Positions 8,585 through 18,125 are shown, counted from the stretch's first letter. The stretch: 61,775 nucleotides of DNA from Solirubrobacterales bacterium (GCA_027451345.1 DAIDJO010000027.1:1-61775); one strand, 5' to 3'. Numbers and translations: made by a program. Notes: generated by a model from the sequence alone, not told the origin.

Positions 8585-8697
8585 AGCGGCAGTCTATGCG
8601 CGCTGCCCGCTCCCGTGGGTCCGGATTCTCGCTGACGCGGGCCCGCCGGGTCGCCCGGGCCGGACGAGCCGACCCGACGCTCCGGTGCCCGCCGGCA

Positions 8698-9960
8698 TCA
8701 CTTGAACGGGACGGTGACCGGTCCCGGCTTCTTGGCGAAGACCGCCATGAAGTCGCGATCGTCCGGGGTGAGGTAGCGGTACGGCGACTGCATGCTCTGC
8801 GGCTCGACCATCTTCGGGTCCAGGCCGTGCCGGTGCGAGTAGGTGATCAGCGTGTGCCACTCGGGGTTGATGTCGAACTCCATCCCCCGAACCGCTCCGA
8901 TGTGCTGCAGGACCTGGGCCAGCGAGATCACGGTCGCCTCGGAGACCACCACGAACATCACGTTGCCGTGGGAGTCGATGCCGACGCCCGTGCGCGGCGT
9001 GAAGGTGACGCCGCCCAGCGTGTATCCCCAGTGGACGCTGTTGGGGTTGGTGTTGAGGAGCGGGTTGAGCTTTCGGTTCCACAGGATCGGGGTGAGGCTC
9101 TGGCGCGCCCACGCGATGTTCGCGGGGGCGTTCGGGCCGCCGCTCCACTTCACGATGTTCACCTGCCCGTTCCGGTAGCCGACGAGCGTGGCGTTGCCGT
9201 CGATCAGCGGCTCGTTGGTGTGGCCGTTGACAGCGGAGCCGTTGTTGGTGTCGATGTGCGTGAAGCCGCTGTTGAAGGTGGCGAGCAGCCGGTAGCGCTG
9301 GTCGACCGGCACCATCATCGGTCCACGGTCGACGGCGCTTGGCGGCTCGTAGCGCCCCGGGTAGTACGCCAGGTCGGTTCGGGTGTGATCGATCCACAGG
9401 ACGTAGGCGACGATCGACGGATACGCCGTGCTCGGCCGGTAGGTCGTCACGAGCACGGGCGGCCCACCGTCGACGAGCGGTCCGGTCCGGTGCCAGATGC
9501 CCTCGCCGGGCAGCGGCTTGGCGAACACCGGCTTGATCGGCGGAGGCGTGTAACTCGAGTAGGTCGAGTGCTTGGTGCGCGGGTGCAGCGAGGCGATGCC
9601 GACCGTGGGAAGCCGCTTCAGCCCAGGTCCGCCCTTCTGGGGCGCTCCTGCCGTGTAGTGCTCGGCCGTGTCGACGAGCCAGTTTCCGAAGGGCACGCTG
9701 GAGCGGAACCATTCCGCCGACCGTTCGCTGAACGTCATGCTGGTCGGCTGGACCATGTAGCCGACGTACGAGATCCCGAAGTAGAGGAGGATGAGGATGA
9801 GCGGCGCGCCCGTTCCGAAGAGGATGCGGCGACGCCGGATCACCCGCTGGCGCTGCTCCGCCCGGCGGGCCATCAGCTCACGCCGGTCGAGCGGTCGGCC
9901 CGCGGGCTGCAGGTAGGTTGATCTCCGGGAGCGCCCGGTGTCGCGTTCACGGATGTCCAT
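8698..9960 (-). CDS. Membrane-anchored phosphodiester glycosidase-like protein (DUF2233/NAGPA type)
   Basis: The 420-residue protein has a basic N-terminus, one membrane segment (about residues 47-68, ILFGTGAPLILILLYFGIS) and a large extracytoplasmic domain. That domain has the NAGPA-like features: a LLATFNSGF strand, the VGYRNGQVNIVKW and GVTFTPRTGVGIDSHG segments, and a MEFDINPEWHTL motif near the C-terminus where the family keeps its catalytic acidic residue. Such enzymes cleave sugar phosphodiesters at the cell surface. I chose the ATG at 9960; a GTG at 10005 adds 15 residues. No ribosome-binding site decides between them. Confidence 0.75.
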   Translation of the reverse strand: MDIRERDTGRSRRSTYLQPAGRPLDRRELMARRAEQRQRVIRRRRILFGTGAPLILILLYFGISYVGYMVQPTSMTFSERSAEWFRSSVPFGNWLVDTAEHYTAGAPQKGGPGLKRLPTVGIASLHPRTKHSTYSSYTPPPIKPVFAKPLPGEGIWHRTGPLVDGGPPVLVTTYRPSTAYPSIVAYVLWIDHTRTDLAYYPGRYEPPSAVDRGPMMVPVDQRYRLLATFNSGFTHIDTNNGSAVNGHTNEPLIDGNATLVGYRNGQVNIVKWSGGPNAPANIAWARQSLTPILWNRKLNPLLNTNPNSVHWGYTLGGVTFTPRTGVGIDSHGNVMFVVVSEATVISLAQVLQHIGAVRGMEFDINPEWHTLITYSHRHGLDPKMVEPQSMQSPYRYLTPDDRDFMAVFAKKPGPVTVPFK

Positions 9961-10133
9961 ATTCGCGGGACACACCATACGTGACGAGGTAAACGGGTCT
10001 CCCACCGATCGGTGAGAATGCCCTAAGACAGCGGCGCCGGACGATCCGGCCGTGAGCGGCGCGGGCGGCGATCACCGCCGATCCGACGGCCCGGAGCGGC
10101 AGGAGAACCGTCATCGCCCGCGAATGCGTACCC

Positions 10134-10343
10134 GTGACCGTCTTCGCCTTCACGCGCCACACCGGCGTACGGGTGGCCGAGATCGGATTCGCGCTGATTG
10201 CCCTGGCCGGCGTCCTGCTCGCGGTTGCCCCGACGGGGCGGTTCGGTCGATCGGGCGCCGTGGCCGGTGGCGTCTCGTTGGCCGCCGGAGCGATCGTCGT
10301 GATCGTCGCCATCCGATGGGGCTCCTTCGGGTCCTACTTCTGA
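10134..10343 (+). CDS. Small membrane protein, two transmembrane segments
   Basis: The 69-residue product from a GTG start has two clear hydrophobic segments (about residues 14-31, IGFALIALAGVLLAVAP, and 40-61, VAGGVSLAAGAIVVIVAI), consistent with a small bitopic or hairpin membrane protein. It converges with the universal stress protein gene. I recognise no family. Confidence 0.5.
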   Translation: MTVFAFTRHTGVRVAEIGFALIALAGVLLAVAPTGRFGRSGAVAGGVSLAAGAIVVIVAIRWGSFGSYF

Positions 10344-10372
10344 GGTCGGTCCGGCGCCGCCCGTCGTGACCG

Positions 10373-11245
10373 TCAGCGCGCGAGCGCCGCGTCCCGCTCC
10401 CGGGCCCGCTTGGTGAGGACGAGCAGCGGACAGCGCACGACGTTGGCGAGCGCGGCCGTCGTGCTCGGGTGGATCAGCAGCGCGACCGGCCCGGCGCCGC
10501 GGGAGCTGGCCACCAGCACATCGATCGAGTTGCTGTAGCCGGTCAGCTGTTCGACGGTCTGGCCGCAGGCGACGTGCGCCTCGACGCGCTCGTGCTCGGC
10601 GATCCGCTGCCGCGCCTGCGTCAGCGCGTTGACGGTCTTCTCGAACTGGCGTCGGCGCGGCTCCAGCAGGTTGTGCGGTGGGGCGACGACCTCGAACGCC
10701 GACAGCTCGGCGCCGAACTCGTCCGCCAGTTGGCGTCCGTAGGACATCGCCCGCTCGCTACCGCTGGACTCGTCGTAGGCGACCCCGATGCGATGGATGA
10801 CATGGGAGGTGTCGGCGTAGCGGCGCGGCGCCACCGCCACGGGGCAGGACGCCTCCCCGAGGGTCTCGGTGGTGGGGTTCCCGAGCAGCGTGCGTGTCAA
10901 CCGGCCGCGGTCGCTGCAGCCGACCACGAGGAGGTCGGCCCCCACGTCGTCGGCGATCGCGTGCAGCCCGGCGCCCACGCTCGGCGAGCCGATCCAGCGC
11001 AGGTTGGCGTCGACGCCCGATTCGCGGATCGCCGTCACGAGCAGGTCGTGCGTGCTCTCCGGATACAGGAGGGCGGGCGGCTCGGAGGCCGACAGGACGG
11101 CCGCGGTCATCGCCGCCGCCGTCATCGCCGGATAGACGTGAGCGAACGTGATCTCGGCACCGGGAGCGGCAAGCACCCGCGCGAGCGCGATGGCATCCCG
11201 CCCGTGTGTCTGCTCATCGATTCCGACAACAACCCTTTCGAACAT
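10373..11245 (-). CDS. Universal stress protein with two UspA domains
   Basis: The 290-residue protein starts MFERVVVGIDEQTHGRDAI, the first strand and helix of a UspA domain, and contains two such domains. The first ends with the ATP-binding-type sequence LLVVGCSDRGRLTRTLLGN (about residues 105-123) and the second with VASSRGAGPVALLIHPSTTAAL. Tandem Usp proteins are common in actinobacteria and bind ATP or AMP under energy or redox stress. It is monocistronic. Confidence 0.9.
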   Translation of the reverse strand: MFERVVVGIDEQTHGRDAIALARVLAAPGAEITFAHVYPAMTAAAMTAAVLSASEPPALLYPESTHDLLVTAIRESGVDANLRWIGSPSVGAGLHAIADDVGADLLVVGCSDRGRLTRTLLGNPTTETLGEASCPVAVAPRRYADTSHVIHRIGVAYDESSGSERAMSYGRQLADEFGAELSAFEVVAPPHNLLEPRRRQFEKTVNALTQARQRIAEHERVEAHVACGQTVEQLTGYSNSIDVLVASSRGAGPVALLIHPSTTAALANVVRCPLLVLTKRARERDAALAR

Positions 11246-11510
11246 GACCGCCTCTCCTGTCCTCGGTGCGGCCGTGACGGCGGTCGCGGCGCACTTCTCT
11301 GATCCGTCAGGCTAGGGTCGGGCGGAGGTCCGGCCATCAGGGCGCAGACACGTGATCGCCGCGGACGTCTCCCCGTCTGGACCCGGGTTTTCCGCAGGGT
11401 GGGCGGCCGTGAACCCGGCCGGACGGCGCCGTTTGCGCCCGCTCGACCCGGGCTAGGTCTCCGAACGGGAGCCGCGCGCTCCCCACTCGACGCCCACCTG
11501 CAGATCACGG

Positions 11511-13823
11511 ATGACGACACCTCAGCAGATCAACAGCGGCCGACCCGAGGATCGGGAGCGGCGGCGGCGCGACCCGCGCGGCCGGCCCACGGACCCGGGT
11601 CAGGCGCACCCGCAGCGGGACACGGCCCGCCCCGAGGGCGCCGCCCCCTCGCAGAGCGTCACTCCCACGCGGCGCGTCGCCCCCATGCGGCGTGGGATCC
11701 GTGCGGTCGCCACCGAGCGCCGCCGCGACCTGCAGGGCGTCCGCGCGCTGGCGGTGCTGCTCGTCGCCCTCAACCACGCCAACGTGCCGTTCCTGCCCGG
11801 CGGATACATCGGGGTCGACGTCTTCTTCGTGCTCTCGGGCTACTTCATCACGGGCCTGCTGCTGCGCGAGGGCCTGGGCGGCGTCGATGAGCCCGCGGAC
11901 GGTCGCATCTCGATTCCCCGCTTCTACGCCCGCCGGGCGCGCCGCATCCTCCCCGCCGCGACGCTGACGCTGGCCGTCACCGCTGTCGCCGTGTACGTCG
12001 TCTACGACGTGCTGCAGCGGGACTTCCTCGGCACCCAGCCGGCGCTGCTCGATGCGCTGGCCGCAGCGCTCTTCTACGCGAACCTGCACTTCGCCGCGGG
12101 CGCGACGAACTACTTCGCCAACGCGGCCGCGACCATGCCCTCGCCGGTCCTGCACTTCTGGTCGCTGTCGGTCGAGGAACAGTTCTATTTGATCTGGCCG
12201 TCCCTGCTGGCGCTCGCGCTCATGCTCTGTCGGCGGCGCGGCGTGCTCGCTCGTCGCCGCGCCGTCCGCCTCGTCGCCGTCGTGATCGCCGCGGTGTGCG
12301 CCGGCTCGCTCGCCTGGTCGATCCACCTCACCGCCGTGGACCCGCAGAGCGCGTACTTCTCGCCGTTCGCCCGGGCCTGGGAGCTCGGATTCGGGGCCGG
12401 TCTCGCGCTGCTTGCGCCGACGGCGGCGAGGCTGCCGCAGCTCCTGCGCACGGGGCTCGGCTGGATCGGTCTGGGCCTGGTGCTGCTCGCCGCGGTGACC
12501 TACTCGAGTCACACGAGCTTCCCGGGTGACGCGGCCCTGCTCCCGGTCGGCGGATCGGCGCTGATGGTGCTCGGTGGGCTGCGCGCGACCCGGCGCGGCG
12601 TCGACCGTTGGCTGGCCGTGCGGCCGCTCGCCTACGTGGGTGACCGGTCCTACACCTTCTATCTGTGGCACTACCCGGTGCTGATCATCAGCTGGCAGCT
12701 GGCCGGACGCGTCCTGCCCGCGACGGACAACGTCGCGCTGCTCGCCGGGGCGTTCCTGCTGTCGGCGCTCACCTTCCACTTCTACGAGAACCCGCTGCGC
12801 TTCGCCCGGTGGCTGCGCGGCTGGCGGACGGCCGCGCTGGTGCCCGTCTCGATCGGCACGTCGGTCGCGGCGATCATGGTGCCCGCGCTCACCGTCGAGG
12901 GCACACTGGCCAGCGAGGCGCAGGCGGCGCAGAACGTCCAGCTGGGACCGCTGCGCCCGGCGCCCGGGCAGGCCGATCCGGTCAGCCTTCTGGCCGCCCA
13001 ACCGATCCCGGCGGTGTCGCGGGCGGTGGCGGCGGTGCACGCGAACGCCCCCCTGCCGAAGGTGCTCGTGCCCGATGGCGCGACTCTCGCCCAGGAGAAC
13101 ACCCGGATCACCTATGACACGCCGCACGGTTGCCAGCCGTCCTTCGGCGCTGGCGTGACGAGCCGCATCTGCAGGCTCGGCGACCCGAGCGCGAACCGGG
13201 TCGTCGCGCTCGTCGGCGACTCGCACGCCGGCATGTGGGTGCCCGCCCTCCTGCCGGCCGCCCGGGCCCAGCACTTCGCCATCGTGCTCCTCGACAAGCC
13301 CGGGTGCTTCGTCACCCGGCTGCACACGAACCTGCCCGGCTGGCCGTGCGGGACCTGGTACCGGTGGGCGATCCAGCAGGACCGCCGGCTGCGTCCCGCC
13401 GTCACGCTCGTGGCCTTCAAGCTGAGCGGCGCGGCGATGGAGCGCGCTGCGGCGAGCACCACCGCCGACCTGCGCGCGGTCCTCGGGCAGGTGCGCCACG
13501 GCGTCTGGCTGGAGGACCCTCCCGGCCAGACGCAGAAGACGGCGAGCTGCATCACGGCGCCGGGCGCCACCCAGCGCAGCTGCTCCTCACCGGTGACGAG
13601 TGGCTACACCGGCCTGGTGCGCCGCATCCAGGCGATGCTGACCGGGACCGGGCATCGCTGGATCCCGACGCTGCAGTGGTTCTGCGCCGCCGGCGTCTGC
13701 CCGAGTGTCATCGACCACACGCTCACCACCCACGACGGGGACCATCTGACCACGGAGTGGAGCACGGACCTCGCACCGCTGATCGCCCCCGAGATGCGCC
13801 GGATCCTGGCTCGGGTGGGCTGA
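11511..13823 (+). CDS. OafA/YrhL-type membrane acyltransferase fused to a SGNH domain
   Basis: The 770-residue protein has a disordered basic N-terminus of about 70 residues, then an acyltransferase-3 membrane domain with about ten helices. It begins LQGVRALAVLLVALNHANVP (proposed catalytic His about residue 89) and continues GGYIGVDVFFVLSGYFITG. From about residue 560 there is an extracytoplasmic SGNH hydrolase-like domain with GDSHAG (Ser about 571) and a C-terminal DGDHLT block carrying the Asp-His pair. This architecture transfers acyl groups to cell-surface polysaccharide or peptidoglycan. The gene is followed by a perfect GC hairpin. Confidence 0.92.
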   Translation: MTTPQQINSGRPEDRERRRRDPRGRPTDPGQAHPQRDTARPEGAAPSQSVTPTRRVAPMRRGIRAVATERRRDLQGVRALAVLLVALNHANVPFLPGGYIGVDVFFVLSGYFITGLLLREGLGGVDEPADGRISIPRFYARRARRILPAATLTLAVTAVAVYVVYDVLQRDFLGTQPALLDALAAALFYANLHFAAGATNYFANAAATMPSPVLHFWSLSVEEQFYLIWPSLLALALMLCRRRGVLARRRAVRLVAVVIAAVCAGSLAWSIHLTAVDPQSAYFSPFARAWELGFGAGLALLAPTAARLPQLLRTGLGWIGLGLVLLAAVTYSSHTSFPGDAALLPVGGSALMVLGGLRATRRGVDRWLAVRPLAYVGDRSYTFYLWHYPVLIISWQLAGRVLPATDNVALLAGAFLLSALTFHFYENPLRFARWLRGWRTAALVPVSIGTSVAAIMVPALTVEGTLASEAQAAQNVQLGPLRPAPGQADPVSLLAAQPIPAVSRAVAAVHANAPLPKVLVPDGATLAQENTRITYDTPHGCQPSFGAGVTSRICRLGDPSANRVVALVGDSHAGMWVPALLPAARAQHFAIVLLDKPGCFVTRLHTNLPGWPCGTWYRWAIQQDRRLRPAVTLVAFKLSGAAMERAAASTTADLRAVLGQVRHGVWLEDPPGQTQKTASCITAPGATQRSCSSPVTSGYTGLVRRIQAMLTGTGHRWIPTLQWFCAAGVCPSVIDHTLTTHDGDHLTTEWSTDLAPLIAPEMRRILARVG

Positions 13824-13827
13824 ACGC

Positions 13828-13853
13828 GGCGGCCGGCCCGCTGGCCGGCCGCC
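13828..13853. terminator. GC-rich hairpin between converging genes
   Basis: GGCGGCCGGCC, a 4-base loop CGCT, and the exact reverse complement form an 11-bp perfect stem. It sits between the stop codons of the converging acyltransferase and permease genes. There is no T-run, so it is probably a bidirectional pause or terminator of the actinobacterial GC-hairpin type. Confidence 0.6.
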
Positions 13854-13857
13854 CGTG

Positions 13858-15321
13858 TCAGCGATCCGCCCCGGCGGCGGTGAGCCAGCCCTCGTCCGTG
13901 TCGGGCGTCGCCGCCCGGCTCTCCGCCTCCGCCGATCCCCGGTTCAGCAGCCAGTACAGCCCGCCGCCGACCAGGGCTCCCATGAACACGCTGAAGTCCG
14001 CCCCGCCGGTGTGGCTGGAGAGCGGCGCGATCCACGCCGGGTAGGCGTTCAGCCAGGACGCCGCAGCGACCATGCCGACGAGCTGGGGGATCACCCCCGC
14101 CCAGTGGATGCCCCGGTTGCGGTAGTACAGGCCTCCGTCGGTGCGCATCAGCGACGCGGAGTCGTAGCGCCCGCGACGCAGGAGATAGTCGGTCAGGTAG
14201 ATGGCGACCCACGGCGCGATCCAGATCAGCATGAAGAGGACGAAGTCCTGCAGGAACGAGTAGAAGCTCGCCGAGAACACGGTCACGGCGGTGAGCGCGG
14301 CCGCGAGCGTCGTGTCGAGCAGCACGCACTGCCAGCGGCGGATCGCCGGAACGATCGCCTGCAGGGTCAGCCCGGAGGAGTACAGGTCGATCGAGTTGAT
14401 CGCGAACAGCTGCACGATCACAAAGGCCAGGTACGGCCACACGAACCATCCCCACAGGGCGTGGGGCAGGCCCGCGATCGGATCCGAGGCCCCGGGCACC
14501 GCGGTCGCCACCGCGGCGCCGAGGAGGAGCAGCAGCGTCGCCGGGATGAAGCCTCCGAGCCCCACCGCCGCCACGATCCGGCGCGGGCTCGTCGCGGGCG
14601 GGAGATAGCGCGAGAAGTCGTTGGCGTTCATCGGCCAGCCGTAGCCGCCGGAGGAGAGCACGAAGGCGAGCGCGGCCATCATCTGCGCCCAGGTCGCATC
14701 GTGACCGGCCCCGAGCCGCGCCTTGCCGAGCGACTGGATCGCGAGCAGCAGGAACAGGATCGCGAACGGGGGGACCATCATGCGCAGGGCCCGCAGCATC
14801 ACGCGGTGCCCGAACAGCGGGAGGGTCAGCTGCACGCACGCCGCGACGGCGATCAGGACCCACTTGAGGCCGTCTGAGCTGCCCACGCCGGCCTTGCCGA
14901 GCAGGGCGAGACCGGCCGAGACGACCAGGTAGAGGCCGAGCACCTCGTAGCCGACCTGGGTCACCCAGTTGAACAGGGCGATCAGCTTCGCGCCGCGCGG
15001 GCCGAACGGAGCCCGGTTGATCGTGAAGGCCGCCGTCCCCGCGCGCGGGCCCTGGAGCGAGCCCAGCCCGTTGATGAGGTACGACAGGTTGCCCACGAGC
15101 ACGACCACGGCGGCCTGCCAGAAACGCAGCTGGAAGGCGACGATGAGCAGCGCGCCGTAGACGACGAACTCGACGTTGAACAGGGCGCCCGCCCACATCC
15201 ACGCCAGGTCGCGCGGCCGGCCCCGCCGTTCGCTCAGTGGGATGTAGTCGATGCCCTTGCTCTCGAACAGCGGCTCGTCGCTGACCGACCCGCTCTCGAC
15301 GCGACCTGGGAACGTCGTCAC
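13858..15321 (-). CDS. NCS1-family permease for purines, cytosine or related nucleobases
   Basis: The 487-residue protein has about twelve membrane segments. NCS1 features include FESKGIDYIPLSERRGRP before the first helix, WMWAGALFNVEF, the GLGSLQGPRAGTAAFTINR motif and GYGWPMNANDFSRYLP in the middle. These carriers take up cytosine, purines, allantoin or thiamine with protons or sodium. The GTG start at 15321 overlaps the nudC stop by 4 bases (GTGA), so the two are translationally coupled. The frame is open further upstream, but only inside nudC. Confidence 0.88.
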   Translation of the reverse strand: MTTFPGRVESGSVSDEPLFESKGIDYIPLSERRGRPRDLAWMWAGALFNVEFVVYGALLIVAFQLRFWQAAVVVLVGNLSYLINGLGSLQGPRAGTAAFTINRAPFGPRGAKLIALFNWVTQVGYEVLGLYLVVSAGLALLGKAGVGSSDGLKWVLIAVAACVQLTLPLFGHRVMLRALRMMVPPFAILFLLLAIQSLGKARLGAGHDATWAQMMAALAFVLSSGGYGWPMNANDFSRYLPPATSPRRIVAAVGLGGFIPATLLLLLGAAVATAVPGASDPIAGLPHALWGWFVWPYLAFVIVQLFAINSIDLYSSGLTLQAIVPAIRRWQCVLLDTTLAAALTAVTVFSASFYSFLQDFVLFMLIWIAPWVAIYLTDYLLRRGRYDSASLMRTDGGLYYRNRGIHWAGVIPQLVGMVAAASWLNAYPAWIAPLSSHTGGADFSVFMGALVGGGLYWLLNRGSAEAESRAATPDTDEGWLTAAGADR

Positions 15322-16292
15322 TCGAGCCGTCGTCCTCCACGCGCCACCCACGCGTCGATCAGCACGCGGGCGATCGACACCTCCCCCGGGAGCTGCAGGT
15401 CGTCGGCCCCATCCGTTCCGTCGGGTTGCGAGCGAGCGGCCGCCTCGCGCACCTCGTCGAGAGCGAACCATCGCACCTCGGCCATCTCGCCCTCCTCGGG
15501 CACCGGGTCGCCGTCGATCGTGGTGCGCCGGGCGCTCGCCTCGTACCCGAGCATCAGCGACGCCGGGAAGGGCCAGGGCTGCGAGGCGATGTAGCGGGGC
15601 GACTCGGCCAGGACGCCGGACTCCTCGCGGACCTCGCGCCGGACCGCCTCCTCCGGGGTCTCGCCCGGGGCGACGTACCCGGCGAGGATTGAGAAGCGCC
15701 CCTCGGCCCATCCGACCCGGCGGCCGAGCAGCACGTGGCCCTCGCCGTCATCGACGAGCATGATCACGACAGGGTCGGTGCGCGGGAAGTGCGTCTGGCG
15801 GCACGTGGGGCAGCGGCGCGAGAGCCCCGCCTCGGCGACGCGTGTGCGGGCGCCGCAGTTGGCGCAGAAGCGGTGGCGCCGGTGCCAGTTGAGCAGCGCC
15901 ACGAGGTAGGCCGCGAGCCCACCCTCCTCCTGGGTGAGGAGGGTGCCGGCGGTGCGCAGCGAGACGAGCCGCCCGGCGCCGGTCTGTTCGAGCTGGCCCG
16001 CCGCCTCCGGGTCGTCGAGGTCGGCGGCGAACAGCGGCGCTCCCCGCTCGAGCCCGAGCAGGATCGGCTGGTACGGGTGGACGTGGCCGCCCACCGGCCG
16101 GCGCAGCAGCCGGGCCTCCCCGTCGGCGACGAGGACGCTGTCGGCGCTCGCCCCGAGCACGCTGGCGCGGGGATGCTCGAGCAGCCGGGCGATCTCGCCG
16201 CGGTCCCGGCGCAGCTCGCTCGCGCGGTCAATCGTCGTGCCGGTGAACGGCGGCGTCCGTGAGGCTGATCGTGTGGTGCTTGGGCCGGCCAT
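15318..16292 (-). CDS. nudC: NADH pyrophosphatase / NAD-cap decapping hydrolase
   Basis: The 324-residue protein carries the full NudC signature. A zinc ribbon has cysteines at about 143, 146, 161 and 164 (CANCG and CPTC). A complete Nudix box is at about 205-227 (G, then ETPEEAVRREVREESG), followed by SQPWPFPASLMLG at 237-249. The enzyme hydrolyses NADH to NMNH and AMP and removes NAD caps from RNA. The ATG at 16292 overlaps the upstream permease gene by 65 bases; a shorter start is possible. It sits between two permease genes in one minus-strand run. Confidence 0.92.
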   Translation of the reverse strand: MAGPSTTRSASRTPPFTGTTIDRASELRRDRGEIARLLEHPRASVLGASADSVLVADGEARLLRRPVGGHVHPYQPILLGLERGAPLFAADLDDPEAAGQLEQTGAGRLVSLRTAGTLLTQEEGGLAAYLVALLNWHRRHRFCANCGARTRVAEAGLSRRCPTCRQTHFPRTDPVVIMLVDDGEGHVLLGRRVGWAEGRFSILAGYVAPGETPEEAVRREVREESGVLAESPRYIASQPWPFPASLMLGYEASARRTTIDGDPVPEEGEMAEVRWFALDEVREAAARSQPDGTDGADDLQLPGEVSIARVLIDAWVARGGRRLE

Positions 16293-17559
16293 CCTGACTC
16301 GTCTGGACTGTAGCCACCGGCGGCTCGGCGCCCCCGAGGTAGCGCGGCGGGTCGGCCTCGAACATCTGCCGGCAGCCCGAGCAACAGAAGTGGTAGGTGT
16401 GCCCCCCGTAGTGGAGTCGCTCGGACCGGTCGCGGTCGACGGCCATGCCGCACACCGGATCGATCGCCCCACGCCGGACCGTCAGCGCGAACAACGCACC
16501 GAACAGCAGGAGGCCGAGCGCGTTCAGCACGAGCTTGTAGTCCACGTGCACGCCGGTGAAGATGTCGCTGCGGGTCGGCCGCGCCCCACTCGGGATGAGG
16601 CCGAGTCCGCCGAAGAGCAGCTGCACCACCAGCGCCCCGCCGACCATCGTCACGAACAGCAGCGCGACGAGCCGGATGGTGAAGGCCGTCCCGTAGTACT
16701 TCCGGTAGATCGCCACGAGCGGAAGGATGATGAGGTCGGCGAAGATGAAGGCGAGCACGCCGGCGAAGCTCAGGCCGCCGCTCCAGAGCACCGCCGCGAG
16801 CGGTACGTTGCCGACGGAGCAGACGAAGCTCGCCATCGCGATCAGCGGTCCGATCAGCGCCCCCCACAGAGTGCGCACCACCGCGGAGGACCCGCTCAGA
16901 AAGACCGTGTGGAAGGCGTGCTGGTTGATCTGCGCCACGAAGCCGGAGATGAGCAGCCCGATGCCGATCTCCCGGTAGAGCATCTGCCAGTCACCGCGGA
17001 AGTTGTGTGCGACATCCGACCAGGCCGCCGCGCTGGTGAGGCGCTCGCGCATCGTGAGCGCCTGCCCGGCCATGTGATGCTGATGGCCGGTCTGTGCCGC
17101 CTGTGCGTGCGTGCGTGCCTGCGCCTCGAGCTGCGCCGGGATGAAGCGCCGCAGCAGGATCGCCATCAGCGCGATCATCACGAGCCCGCCGAGGTACTCG
17201 GCGAGGGTGAACTGCCAGCCGATCAGCACCCACAGGACGAAGCCGAGTTCCCAGACGAGGTTCGTCGAGGCGAGCTGGAAGGCGAACGCCGCCGTGGCCG
17301 AGGCGCCCTTCTGGAACAGGCTCTTGGCGATCGCCGTCGCCGCGTAGGAGCAGGACGAGGAGGCGGCGCCGAGACCGGTGGCCTTGGCCAGCGGGCCAAG
17401 GCCACCGCCGCCGAGGCTCGACTCGATCCGTTCGCGCGGGACCCACGCCTGAACGACCGCGGAGACGAAGAAGCCAAAGGCGAGCGCCCACCACACCTGC
17501 CACGCCATCAGCAGCGTGTCGCGGATGCCGTGCCAGAGGACGTCGAGGATCGCGACCAT
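16228..17559 (-). CDS. ArsP/DUF318-family permease with C-terminal YHS domain
   Basis: The 443-residue protein has the two repeats of the DUF318 permease family: LGGGGLGPLAKATGLGAASS in the first half and FVCSVGNVPLAAVLWSGGLS in the second, the small-residue helices that line the transport path. A YHS-type metal-binding domain follows near residues 375-425 (DPVCGMAVD, HYGGHTYHFCCSGCRQMF) with four cysteines. ArsP members export organoarsenicals; other DUF318 proteins have unknown cargo. The metal domain suggests a thiophilic metal or metalloid substrate. It is first in the run with nudC and the NCS1 permease. Confidence 0.85.
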   Translation of the reverse strand: MVAILDVLWHGIRDTLLMAWQVWWALAFGFFVSAVVQAWVPRERIESSLGGGGLGPLAKATGLGAASSSCSYAATAIAKSLFQKGASATAAFAFQLASTNLVWELGFVLWVLIGWQFTLAEYLGGLVMIALMAILLRRFIPAQLEAQARTHAQAAQTGHQHHMAGQALTMRERLTSAAAWSDVAHNFRGDWQMLYREIGIGLLISGFVAQINQHAFHTVFLSGSSAVVRTLWGALIGPLIAMASFVCSVGNVPLAAVLWSGGLSFAGVLAFIFADLIILPLVAIYRKYYGTAFTIRLVALLFVTMVGGALVVQLLFGGLGLIPSGARPTRSDIFTGVHVDYKLVLNALGLLLFGALFALTVRRGAIDPVCGMAVDRDRSERLHYGGHTYHFCCSGCRQMFEADPPRYLGGAEPPVATVQTSQDGRPKHHTISLTDAAVHRHDD

Positions 17560-17627
17560 CGTCCCCTTCAGTGTCGCAGCCCTCCCCCCCGGGGGATCCG
17601 GGAACGGCCCGTAGAATGATGGGGCGG

Positions 17628-17700
17628 GCCCCCATGGTCTAGTGGTTAGGACGCCTCCCTTTCACGGAGGAGATCGCCGGTTCGAGCCCGGCTGGGGGTA
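17628..17700 (+). tRNA. tRNA-Glu(TTC)
   Basis: The 73-base cloverleaf is complete. The acceptor stem pairs GCCCCCA with TGGGGGT and a terminal A follows; the anticodon stem CTCC/GGAG surrounds CTTTCAC, and the T-arm is CCGG-TTCGAGC-CCGG. CCA is not encoded. Its 3' half (from 17652) is repeated exactly at 46971, so this gene is the integration site of the island to its right and was regenerated by the integration. Confidence 0.95.
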
Positions 17701-17702
17701 CT
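17652..17702 (+). repeat. attL: 51-bp direct repeat, left end of the genomic island
   Basis: This segment, from the anticodon stem of tRNA-Glu to two bases past its 3' end, is identical to 46971-47021. It is the left attachment site of the island. Confidence 0.93.
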
Positions 17703-17753
17703 TACGATTTCCCTGGTAATCCCGAATTTCGGGGACAAATCCTTTGCGTGAAA

Positions 17754-17800
17754 ATGGCTCGAATCCCGTTTGGCTACCACTTTTGGCTACCAAACGTGAT
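17754..17800 (+). promoter_or_regulatory. Integrase arm-type sites beside attL
   Basis: TGGCTACCA occurs at 17771 and 17784 (13-base spacing), the second followed by AAC. The same word occurs four times beside attR at 46834, 46845, 46873 and 46885. Paired direct repeats at both ends of an element next to the core site are the usual layout of arm sites bound by the N-terminal domain of a tyrosine integrase. Confidence 0.75.
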
Positions 17801-17883
17801 GGGGATTGAGCCATATCGCCGTCCTTCTCGGGACTGGGGACAGGCACGCAGCGGCGCGGCGTGTTTCACGACCCGTCGCGGAT

Positions 17884-17965
17884 GGACAAACCGAAGACAT
17901 CTCTGGACAAACCGGGGACATCTCTGGACAAACCGGGACACAGCACCGGGTGCGTGGAGTTTGGT
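17884..17965 (-). repeat. TTTGTCC repeat module, copy B (three 21-bp units)
   Basis: On the plus strand GGACAAACC starts at 17884, 17905 and 17926, an exact 21-base period, followed by the same cap (GGACACAGCAC then GGGTGCGTGGAGT) that reads CACTCCACGCA and GGTGCT in copies A and C. This copy is inverted relative to them. It lies 180 bases inside the left end of the island. Confidence 0.75.
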
Positions 17966-18125
17966 CCTCTTGGGGGAGTTGGTGTACGGCGCGACCAACG
18001 GCTTCGCTGCACGCCGCCGGGAACGCCGACACCGAGCGTCGCGTCAACCTGATCGAGCGTCAGCGAGATCCCCAGCGAGAGCGCAGCGGTCACCATCGCG
18101 CGACAGCCGACACGGCACGTCGCGG

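Noticed and set aside
11505..13499. Minus-strand reading frame of 664 codons
   Set aside because: It is antisense to the OafA-type acyltransferase and has no recognisable motif.
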